From an uncultured Holophagales bacterium (GTDB taxonomy: Bacteria; Acidobacteriota; Thermoanaerobaculia; UBA5066): a DNA stretch of 5,648 nt. How positions within the stretch are numbered: position 1 is the first letter of the stretch; every line of letters begins with the position of its first letter. Of the stretch, positions 1 through 5,648 are shown piece after piece. The translations under genes and the position numbers were made by a program. The notes under the pieces were generated by a model. The model saw only the letters and a program-made list of their open reading frames with translations, searched no databases and had not been told where the DNA came from. The stretch covers positions 1-5,648 of the forward strand of contig CALMDF010000055.1 of assembly GCA_937864895.1 (NCBI GenBank), given 5' to 3'.

Positions 1-466
1 GCGGCCGCCGACGGGCGCCTTCGCCGGGGGCGGGCGCCAGTGGCCGGGCCCGCCTCTGTAGCCGGCCGGCGGCCCCCGTTTCGGATCACCCGGGGAGAGT
101 GTGGCACAATCTGCGCGGCATCCCGCGGCCGGCCCCATAACCCCCTCGGCCTCGTGCTGCCGGCTCCGGCGCCCGGCCAGGGACCTCGGGGGGAGAGACG
201 AACGCGAGCGTCCCCATGTGCCGGAATGCGTCTACGGGGGTGGCCTCGGCGCGCGACGGCCCGGCCAGGAGGTGTGCGAATACGCAGATGGCCCCGAGGA
301 TTCGGAAAGGCCCGGAGTGCCGGCCGAGGCCCGGACGTGCGCGGCCGGCGGATCTGCGATCGTCGATATGCGGCAATCCCAGAATTTCTAGCTGGCCCCT
401 CAGGTGGACACCGTGTGAGCCGGCAAGAAGTCGACGGCCTTTCCGCAGGACTTCTCCGGGAATGGA
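1..466. other. Region downstream of the efflux operon with no confident gene
   Basis: No open frame here combines a usable start, a ribosome site and a recognisable protein. The plus-strand frame open from position 1 simply runs on as the antisense of the channel gene. A plus-strand frame at 101-391 gives a low-complexity Arg/Pro/Ala product that I do not believe. On the minus strand, 301 to 182 has coding-like composition with a signal-peptide-like translation (ILGAICVFAHLLAGP, then SRAEATP), but has no clear start and degrades after a run of six C on that strand (188-193). No tRNA or rRNA signature was seen. The extreme left end (1-80) is very GC-rich with several short GGCCGGC-type palindromes. 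Confidence 0.6.
426..455. repeat. Second inverted repeat downstream of the operon
   Basis: AGAAGTC at 426-432 pairs exactly with GACTTCT at 449-455 across a 16-nt loop. It lies 11 nt past the large hairpin, in the direction of operon transcription. The stem is only 7 bp and no T-tract follows, so it may be a backup terminator hairpin or chance. Confidence 0.4.
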
Positions 467-504
467 CCGGGCCCGCCGCCGTCCCGAGACGGCGGCGGGC
501 CCGG
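467..504 (-). terminator. GC-rich hairpin at the end of the efflux operon, likely terminator
   Basis: A perfect 17-bp inverted repeat (467-483 paired with 488-504) with a 4-nt loop begins 9 nt after the TGA of the channel gene. The stem is almost all G-C and would be extremely stable in RNA. On the minus strand it is followed by TCCATTCCC, not a T-tract, so it is not a textbook Rho-independent terminator. It could terminate inefficiently, act with Rho, or protect the mRNA 3' end. Because the stem is symmetric it could also work for plus-strand transcription, but no gene there points toward it. Its position directly after the last gene of the operon is the main support. Confidence 0.6.
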
Positions 505-513
505 AGGAGAAGG

Positions 514-1944
514 TCAGTTCGTCGGGGCCGCAGCTGCGGCAGGCTCCTCGACGGGTGGCTTCTCCGGGGCGTTCCAGCCGCCGCCGAGGGCGCGGTAGAG
601 GCGCACGATGGCGACGCGCTGGTCGCGGAGCGCGTTCGCGAAGGCGACCTCGCCGTTGAAGAGCTCTCGCTGGGCGTCGAGGACCTCGAAGTAGGGCGAC
701 ACGCCGCCGTCGAAGCGGGTGAGGGCCATCTGCTCGGCGTCTCTCAGCGCCTCGACGTTCTTCCGTTGGGCGGAGACGACGCGGCTGGTCGTCTGGATGG
801 CGTTGAGCGAGGTGGCGACGTCGCCGAAGGCGGAGAGCGCGGCCTTCTCGTAGCCGAGCCGGGCCTGCTCCCACCGGGCCTTCGCGGCGTCGAGGTTCCG
901 CCGGAGCTTCCCGCCCTGGAAGATCGGAGCGAGGAGCCCGGCGCCGGCGTTCCACGCGAAGGAGCCGGACTTCAGGAGGTCGGAGAGGTCTCCGCTCTGG
1001 AAGCCGAGGGCACCCGTGAGGGAGAGTTGCGGGAAGAGGCTCGCCTCGGCGACGCCAACCTGCGCGTTCGCCGCCCGGAGGACCTGCTCGGCCTCTCTCA
1101 CGTCGGGCCGCCTCTCGAGGAGCGCCGACGGGAGCCCCGCCGGGACCTCGAGGACCGGGATGTCGCTGATGGGGTTCCCCCGCTCGATCGAGCCCGGGGG
1201 CCGGCCGAGGAGGCGGCAGAGCAGGTTCTCGGCCGCGAAGACCGACTGCTCGAGGTCGGGAATCGCCGCCTCGGTCTGGGCGACGGCCGACGCCGACTGG
1301 CTCAGCTCCAGCTTGTTCCCGACACCGCCGAGGAGCCGCTTGTCGACGAGGTCGTACGAGGCCTTCCGGCTCTCGAGCGTCCTCCTCGCGGTCTCGAGCT
1401 GCATGTCGAGCGAGCGGAGCTGGAGGTACGCCGTCGCGACGTCGGAGACGAGGGAGAGGTAGACGCCGCGCCGGGCCTCTTCGGTCGCGAGGTACTGCGC
1501 GGCCGTGGACTCGTTCGTCCGGCGGAGACGGCCCCAGAGGTCGATCTCCCAGGAGACGCCGGCGCTCAGGTCGAAGACGTTCCTCGTCTGGCCGCCTGCT
1601 CCTTCGATCGTCGTCTCCGACGACCGGCTGCGCGCCGCCCCTGCGCCGGCGTTCACGTTCGGCCAGAGCGGGTTGATGCCGGCGTACGCCCGGTACTCCT
1701 CGACACGGGCGGCCGCGATCTTCAGGTCCTGGTTCTTCTCGAGCGCCTCGGCGACGAGCTTCTCCAGGACGGGGTCGGTCGTCGCGTCCCACCAGGCGAG
1801 GTCGGCGAAGGAGGCCTCCGTCGCGGGAACCGCAGCCCCGCGGTGATTCTCCGGGACGATAGTGTCGGGCCGCTTGTAGTCGGGGCCCAGGGCGCAGCCC
1901 GAGAGGACGGCGCCGAGAAGAAGGGGAGCGATGAGCTTCTTCAT
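514..1944 (-). CDS. NodT/OprM-family outer-membrane efflux channel lipoprotein
   Basis: A complete 476-residue outer-membrane factor, the exit duct of the pump, of normal length for the family (about 450-500). The N-terminus is a lipoprotein signal with two Lys, a hydrophobic core and lipobox LSGC; lipidation is predicted at C17. The mature start CALGPDYKRP is typical of NodT proteins. Two repeated OEP halves follow (about 55-250 and 270-455). Hallmarks are FADLAWWDATTDPVL (46-60), VSWEIDLWGRLRR (130-142), LLERRPDVREAE (275-286), ASLFPQLSLTG (301-311), VLDAQRELF (421-429) and the terminal LYRALGGGW (449-457). A 19-residue Pro/Ala/Glu-rich tail follows. By family knowledge it forms a trimer with a 12-strand barrel in the outer membrane and a long periplasmic alpha-helical tunnel. 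The ATG lies 1 nt after the pump stop and has a strong Shine-Dalgarno site inside the pump's last codons. It is the last gene of the operon and is followed by a hairpin. Confidence 0.97.
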   Translation of the reverse strand: MKKLIAPLLLGAVLSGCALGPDYKRPDTIVPENHRGAAVPATEASFADLAWWDATTDPVLEKLVAEALEKNQDLKIAAARVEEYRAYAGINPLWPNVNAGAGAARSRSSETTIEGAGGQTRNVFDLSAGVSWEIDLWGRLRRTNESTAAQYLATEEARRGVYLSLVSDVATAYLQLRSLDMQLETARRTLESRKASYDLVDKRLLGGVGNKLELSQSASAVAQTEAAIPDLEQSVFAAENLLCRLLGRPPGSIERGNPISDIPVLEVPAGLPSALLERRPDVREAEQVLRAANAQVGVAEASLFPQLSLTGALGFQSGDLSDLLKSGSFAWNAGAGLLAPIFQGGKLRRNLDAAKARWEQARLGYEKAALSAFGDVATSLNAIQTTSRVVSAQRKNVEALRDAEQMALTRFDGGVSPYFEVLDAQRELFNGEVAFANALRDQRVAIVRLYRALGGGWNAPEKPPVEEPAAAAAPTN

Positions 1945-1945
1945 G

Positions 1946-4900
1946 TCAGTGCCCTCCCCCGACCGTCGGGACGGGCGAGGTCTTCAGGGCGGCCGTCGGG
2001 TCCTCCGGGCCGTGCTTCTTCCCGGCGAACTTCTCGACGAGGACGAAGAGGACGGGGACGAGGAGGACGCCGAGGAGGGTGGCGATCGCCATCCCCGCGA
2101 AGACCGCCATGCCCATGACCTTGCGCGACTCGGCGCCAGCGCCGGAGGCGCGGACGAGCGGGAGGACGCCGAGGATGAAGGCGAACGCCGTCATGAGGAT
2201 CGGCCGGAAGCGGAGCTTCGCGGCGTCGAGCGCCGCGGTGACCGCGTCCATCCCCTTCTTCTCGACGTTCTCCTTGGCGAACTCGACGATCAGGATCGCG
2301 TTCTTCGCCGCGAGGCCGACGAGCATGATCAGACCGATCTGCGCGAAGACGTTCGAGACGTAGCTGTTGCCGAAGACGTCCGGGAGCAGGTTCCGCGCGG
2401 CCCAGAGCCCGAAGAAGGCCCCGAACGCGGCGAACGGCGTCCCGAGGAGGACGCTGAAGGGCATCGCCCAGCTCTCGTACTGCGCCGCGAGGATCAGGAA
2501 GACGAAGACGATCGCGAAGACGAAGACGATGCCCGCGGTGCCCGCGGCCTTCTTCTCCTGGTACGACATGTTCGACCAGTCGTAGCCCCAGCCGGAGGGG
2601 AGAACCTTGGCCGCCGTCTCCTCGAGGGCCTTGAGGGCCTGGTCGGAGCTGTAGCCCGCGGCGGGGACGCCGCTCAGCTCGGCGGCGCGGTAGAGGTTGA
2701 AGCGGGTCGTGAAGTCGGGGCCCGAGACCTCCTTCGTCCTCACGAGCGTGTCGAGCGGGACCATTTTCCCGTCGCCGCTCCTGACGAAGAAGAGCCCGAG
2801 CGACTTCGCCGAGACCCGGAACTCGGGCTCGGCCTGCATGAAGACCTTGTAGACGCGGCCGAACCGGTTGAAGTCGTTGACGTAGGAGCTCCCGAGGAGG
2901 GCCCCGAGCGTTCCGTTGACGTCGGAGATCGGCACGCCCAGGGTCAGGGCTTTCTGCCGGTCGATGTCGGCGTAGACCTGCGGGACGGTCGCCCGGTAGA
3001 CGGCCGAGATGCGCCCGATCTCGGGGCGCGTCCTGGCCTCGGCGAGGAACGTCTTCATCATCGCGTCGAGCTCGGCGGGCGAGCGTCCGGCGCGGTCCTG
3101 GAGCATGAAGGTGAACCCCGAGCCGCTCCCGAGGCCCGTGATCGGCGGCGGGGCGAACGCGAAGACCTGCGCCTCGGGAACCTGCTTGTAGTACTCGAGG
3201 TTCAGGAGCTTGATCGCGTTGTCGGCCCGCTGCCGGACGTCCGTCCGTTCGGCCCACGGCTTCGCCTTGACGAAGATGAACCCGGTGTTCGGCGCCATCG
3301 AGCCGGTCAGCAGGCTGAACCCGGTGATCGTCGTGACGCTCTCGATGGCCGGGTTCGCGAGGGTGATCTTCTCGACCTTCTTCAGCACCTCGTCCGTCCG
3401 CTCGAGCGAGGCGGCGTCGGGGAGCTGGCAGTTGATCATGAAGTAGCCGTTGTCCTCGTCGGGGAGGAACCCGGTCGGGAGGTCCTTGACGAGCACCACG
3501 GTCAGGCCGACCAGGATTCCGATGAAGATGACGCTCCGGAGGCTCTTCCGGATGAGGATCGCGGCGAACGACGTGTAGCCGTTCGTGAACTTCCCGAAGA
3601 CCTTGTTGAACCACCGGTAGAACGGGTCGAGGAACGACTTCGACTCGGCCTGCGGCTTGAGCAGCATGGCCGCGAGGGCCGGGCTGAGCGTGAGGGCGTT
3701 GAAGGCCGAGATGCAGACCGAGATCGCGATCGTGACCGCGAACTGCTGGTAGAGACGGCCCGTGATGCCGCCCATGAAGGCGACCGGGACGAAGACCGCG
3801 GAGAGGACGAGCGCGATCGCGACGACCGGGCCCGAGACCTCTTCCATGGCCTTGAGCGTCGCCGACTTCGGGTCCATCCCGTGCTCGATGTGGTGCATGA
3901 CCGCCTCGACGACGACGATCGCGTCGTCGACGACGATGCCGATCGCGAGGACGAGGCCGAGGAGCGAGAGGACGTTCACCGAGAAGCCGAGGATCGGGAA
4001 GACGGCGAACGTCGCGACGAGCGACACCGGGACGGTGAGGAGCGGGATGAGCGTCGCGCGCCAGTTCTGCAGGAAGATGAAGACCACGAGAATGACGAGG
4101 AGGACCGCCTCGAAGAGGGTGTGGATGATTTCCGTGATTCCCTCGGAGATCGCCTCGGTCGTGTCGAGCGACATCGTCCAGGCGAGGTCCTTCGGGAACG
4201 TCGGCTCGATCCCCTCCATCGTCTTCTGGACGGCGTCGCGGACGGCGAGCGCGTTCGACCCGGGCGACTGGTAGACGCCGAGGACCGCGGAGGGCTTGCC
4301 GTTGAGGCGCCCCTTCTGGTTGTAGAGGAGCGAGCCGAGCTCGATCCGGGCGACGTCGCGCAGGTAGACCTGCGAGCCGTCGGGGTTCGAGCGGACGATG
4401 ATGTTCCCGAACTCCTCCCCGTTCAGGAGGCGCCCCTGGGTCTTGACCGTGTAGGTGAACTGCGTCCCCGGGACGGACGGCTCGCCGCCGATCTGGCCCG
4501 CGGGGCTCAGCGTGTTCTGCTGCTTGATGGCGTTCTGGAGGTCCGTCACCGTCAGGCCGAGCTTGGCGAGCCGGTCCGGCCGGATCCAGATACGCATCGC
4601 GTAGTCCGACCCGCCGAAGAGGATGACGTCGCCGACGCCCCGGATCCGCTTGATCTGGTCGGTGATGTTGATCGCCGCGTAGTTCGACATGAAGACGCTG
4701 TCCCAGGTCGCGTTCGGCGACGTCAGCGAGACGAGGACGAGCGGGAACGACAGCGACTTCTTGACGGTGACGCCGTACTCCTTGACGGACTGCGGCATGA
4801 AGGCGTTCGACTGCGCCTGACGGTTCTGGACGAGGACGTTCGACATGTCGAGGTCCGAGCCGACCTCGAACGAGACCTCGGTCTTGAGCGTCCCGTCGTT

Positions 4901-5149
4901 CGCGTTCGTCGACTTGATGTAGAGCATGTTCTCGACGCCGTTGACCTGCTGCTCGATCGGCGCCGCGACGGCCTGCTCGACGTCGACGGCGCTCGCGCCC
5001 GTGAACGTCGTCGTGATCTGGATGAGGGGGGGCGTGATCTCGGGGTACTGCGCGATCGGCAGGCCCTTGAGGGCGATCGCCCCGACGATGACCATGACGA
5101 TCGAGATCACGATCGCCACGATCGGCCGGTTGACGAAGAACTTCGCCAT
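1946..5149 (-). CDS. RND multidrug efflux transporter, HAE1 family (AcrB/MexF-like inner-membrane pump)
   Basis: A complete 1067-residue proton-driven pump, close to the usual 1030-1060 of the family. It starts with the canonical MAKFFVNRPIVAIVIS and TM1 (about 10-28). A porter and docking half (about 30-335) is followed by TM2-TM6 (about 340-495), an amphipathic stretch and TM7 (about 538-556), a second periplasmic half (about 560-868) and TM8-TM12 (about 870-1036). Proton-relay residues are present: the Asp pair D408/D409 in TM4 (LAIGIVVDDAIVVVE), K949 in TM10 (GLAAKNAILIVEFAK), and R980 and T987 near RPILMT, matching AcrB D407/D408, K940, R971 and T978. Other HAE1 marks are GVENMLYIKS, GVGDVILFG, FMGGITGRLYQQFA, NDFNRFGRVY and ILAAQYESW. 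APPPITGLGSGSGF and LPDAASLERTDEVL resemble the MexF/OqxB branch as I recall it. The four AcrB trap phenylalanines of the second half are only half kept (see findings). The adaptor lies upstream and the channel downstream. HAE1 pumps usually export drugs, dyes, bile salts or solvents; the actual substrate cannot be read here. Confidence 0.98.
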   Translation of the reverse strand: MAKFFVNRPIVAIVISIVMVIVGAIALKGLPIAQYPEITPPLIQITTTFTGASAVDVEQAVAAPIEQQVNGVENMLYIKSTNANDGTLKTEVSFEVGSDLDMSNVLVQNRQAQSNAFMPQSVKEYGVTVKKSLSFPLVLVSLTSPNATWDSVFMSNYAAINITDQIKRIRGVGDVILFGGSDYAMRIWIRPDRLAKLGLTVTDLQNAIKQQNTLSPAGQIGGEPSVPGTQFTYTVKTQGRLLNGEEFGNIIVRSNPDGSQVYLRDVARIELGSLLYNQKGRLNGKPSAVLGVYQSPGSNALAVRDAVQKTMEGIEPTFPKDLAWTMSLDTTEAISEGITEIIHTLFEAVLLVILVVFIFLQNWRATLIPLLTVPVSLVATFAVFPILGFSVNVLSLLGLVLAIGIVVDDAIVVVEAVMHHIEHGMDPKSATLKAMEEVSGPVVAIALVLSAVFVPVAFMGGITGRLYQQFAVTIAISVCISAFNALTLSPALAAMLLKPQAESKSFLDPFYRWFNKVFGKFTNGYTSFAAILIRKSLRSVIFIGILVGLTVVLVKDLPTGFLPDEDNGYFMINCQLPDAASLERTDEVLKKVEKITLANPAIESVTTITGFSLLTGSMAPNTGFIFVKAKPWAERTDVRQRADNAIKLLNLEYYKQVPEAQVFAFAPPPITGLGSGSGFTFMLQDRAGRSPAELDAMMKTFLAEARTRPEIGRISAVYRATVPQVYADIDRQKALTLGVPISDVNGTLGALLGSSYVNDFNRFGRVYKVFMQAEPEFRVSAKSLGLFFVRSGDGKMVPLDTLVRTKEVSGPDFTTRFNLYRAAELSGVPAAGYSSDQALKALEETAAKVLPSGWGYDWSNMSYQEKKAAGTAGIVFVFAIVFVFLILAAQYESWAMPFSVLLGTPFAAFGAFFGLWAARNLLPDVFGNSYVSNVFAQIGLIMLVGLAAKNAILIVEFAKENVEKKGMDAVTAALDAAKLRFRPILMTAFAFILGVLPLVRASGAGAESRKVMGMAVFAGMAIATLLGVLLVPVLFVLVEKFAGKKHGPEDPTAALKTSPVPTVGGGH
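1952..1960 (-). promoter_or_regulatory. Shine-Dalgarno site of the outer-membrane channel gene
   Basis: The minus strand reads GGGGGAGGG, then 7 nt (CACTGAC), then the ATG of the channel gene. The site lies wholly inside the last codons of the pump, where it encodes its final Gly-Gly-Gly, and the spacer holds the pump's TGA. This supports ATG 1944 as the start and suggests re-initiation by ribosomes finishing the pump. The purine run is a near-perfect match to the anti-SD core. Confidence 0.8.
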
Positions 5150-5152
5150 GGC

Positions 5153-5648
5153 CTACTTCCCCGTGGGCTTCGCGGGTTCGGCCTTCTCCGCCGGCGCGGG
5201 CGCCGGCGCCGTCTCGGCCTTCGCCGCCTCGACCGGCTTCGGCTTCACCTCGCCGCCCGGCTTGACCTGCTGGAGGCCCTCCACGACGACGGTCTCGCCG
5301 GCCTTCAAACCGTCCTTGACGACCCAGAGGTCGCCGGTGCGGGGGCCCATCTTTACGGTCCGGATCTCGGCCTTGTTCCCGGCGCCGACGACGACGACCT
5401 GGAAGACGCCCTGGAGCTCGGAAACGGCCTTCTGCGGGACGCAGACGGCTCCCGGGAGAACCTCGGAGATGAACTGGATCTTCCCGTACTGCCCGGGCCG
5501 CAGCATCCGGTCGGGGTTCGGGAAGAGGAGCCGGAGCGCGAGCGTCCCGGTCTTCGAATCGATGGCCCGCTGGACGGCGTCGAGCTTCCCCTTCTGGGCG
5601 TAGACCGACCCGTCGGCCAGGACGAGCGTGGCCGGACGCTTGCCGGCC
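5153..5648 (-). CDS. RND efflux periplasmic adaptor (membrane fusion protein), C-terminal part
   Basis: This is the C-terminal 164 residues of the periplasmic adaptor of a tripartite RND pump; the gene runs off the right edge, so its signal peptide, lipoyl and hairpin domains are not visible. The frame is open to the window end, so the internal ATG at 5506 is not the start. The visible part begins in the beta-barrel domain (LVLADGSVYAQKGKLDAVQR, then DSKTGTLALRLLFPNPDR, then MLRPGQYGKIQF). The TGT...FPNPD...LRPG pattern is diagnostic for the AcrA/MexA/MexE family. It is followed by the membrane-proximal domain (AVCVPQKAV, then GDLWVVKDGLKAGETVVVEGLQ). The last 30 or so residues are a Pro/Ala/Lys/Glu-rich tail that is probably disordered. 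The TAG stop lies 3 nt before the pump ATG, so the two genes are very probably co-transcribed. Known role of the family: a hexameric ring in the periplasm linking the pump to the outer-membrane channel. Family assignment is sure; substrate is unknown. Confidence 0.95.
   Translation of the reverse strand, partial: AGKRPATLVLADGSVYAQKGKLDAVQRAIDSKTGTLALRLLFPNPDRMLRPGQYGKIQFISEVLPGAVCVPQKAVSELQGVFQVVVVGAGNKAEIRTVKMGPRTGDLWVVKDGLKAGETVVVEGLQQVKPGGEVKPKPVEAAKAETAPAPAPAEKAEPAKPTGK
5156..5162 (-). promoter_or_regulatory. Probable ribosome binding site of the RND pump gene
   Basis: The minus strand reads GGGGAAG, then 6 nt (TAGGCC), then the pump ATG. It overlaps the last Gly-Lys codons of the adaptor, with the adaptor's TAG in the spacer. 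It is a weaker Shine-Dalgarno match than the one for the channel gene, so translation of the pump may lean on coupling to the adaptor. Confidence 0.55.

Noticed and set aside
1..100. Possible cobalamin riboswitch on the minus strand, suggested by GCCACTG followed after about 13 nt by GCGAAGGC, with GGTGATCCG upstream.
   Set aside because: The conserved GGGAA segment and the CCCGCRACNGT-like core are missing, spacing does not fit, and the B12 box would lie outside the window. Short matches of this kind arise easily in very GC-rich DNA. A covariance-model search on the extended sequence would settle it.
102..116. Sigma-54-like promoter on the plus strand: TGGCAC, 5 nt, GCGC.
   Set aside because: The -24 element is perfect but the -12 element lacks the TT of TTGC, and no plausible plus-strand gene follows; transcription would run antisense into the channel gene.
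379..395. Small AT-richer patch with overlapping inverted repeats (CCAG...CTGG and AGAATTTCT).
   Set aside because: The arms are only 4 bp, no promoter or known operator consensus fits, and there is no adjacent gene start for it to control.
86..1792. A 568-codon minus-strand open frame overlapping the channel gene in another frame.
   Set aside because: Its overlap with the channel gene gives an Arg/Pro-rich nonsense product. Only its tail beyond the channel stop has any coding-like look, and that is reported separately as a low-certainty finding.
40..2118. A 692-codon open frame on the plus strand across the channel gene and the end of the pump.
   Set aside because: It is antisense to genes with clear families, and its product is a low-complexity Arg/Gly/Glu/Leu-rich sequence. 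Over the channel gene its codons are the exact reverse complements of that gene's codons, and the avoidance of TTA, CTA and TCA in this high-GC genome keeps such frames open.
1941..3614. A 557-codon minus-strand open frame inside the pump gene.
   Set aside because: It is an out-of-frame reading of the pump, whose own frame has full family motifs; the product is Arg/Pro/Gly-rich with no recognisable domain.
5153..5506. The adaptor starting at the internal ATG 5506 as a complete 117-residue protein.
   Set aside because: The frame stays open to the window edge, and the 47 upstream codons encode clearly conserved adaptor beta-barrel sequence, so the gene is only truncated by the window.

Overview
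The window is a segment of a high-GC (roughly two-thirds G+C by eye), diderm bacterial chromosome or contig. Codons strongly prefer C or G at the third position (GAG, GAC, AAG, TTC, GTC, CTC), and a lipoprotein signal peptide plus an outer-membrane efflux protein show that the cell has an outer membrane. The style would fit Acidobacteriota, Myxococcota or a high-GC proteobacterium, but nothing in the sequence fixes the phylum.

All confident genes lie on the minus strand and form one operon, read from the right end of the window to the left. First is the C-terminal part of a periplasmic adaptor (membrane fusion protein, AcrA/MexE type; 5648 to 5153, 5' end outside the window). Next is a complete inner-membrane RND pump of the HAE1 family (5149 to 1946). 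Last is a complete NodT/OprM-type outer-membrane channel lipoprotein (1944 to 514). The spacings are 3 nt and 1 nt, so the genes are very probably co-transcribed and translationally coupled. Together they encode a complete tripartite drug/solvent efflux pump: the RND trimer uses proton influx to move substrates out of the periplasm and inner-membrane leaflet, the adaptor bridges it to the channel, and the channel crosses the outer membrane. The gene order is that of acrAB-oprM and mexEF-oprN operons.

The operon ends in a perfect 17-bp GC-rich hairpin (467-504) starting 9 nt after the last stop codon. A second, smaller inverted repeat (426-455) follows. Neither is followed by a real T-tract.

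Positions 1-466 hold no gene I can defend. One minus-strand stretch (about 301 to 182) has coding-like base composition and a signal-peptide-like translation, but it has no good start and loses its frame; it may be a remnant or chance. The promoter, any regulator (TetR, LysR, MarR) and the adaptor start must lie beyond the right edge.

I do not see a new kind of system here. The points worth a second look are partial replacement of the AcrB-type phenylalanine cluster in the pump, Pro/Ala-rich tails on all three proteins, the tandem hairpins, and the possible gene remnant at the left end.
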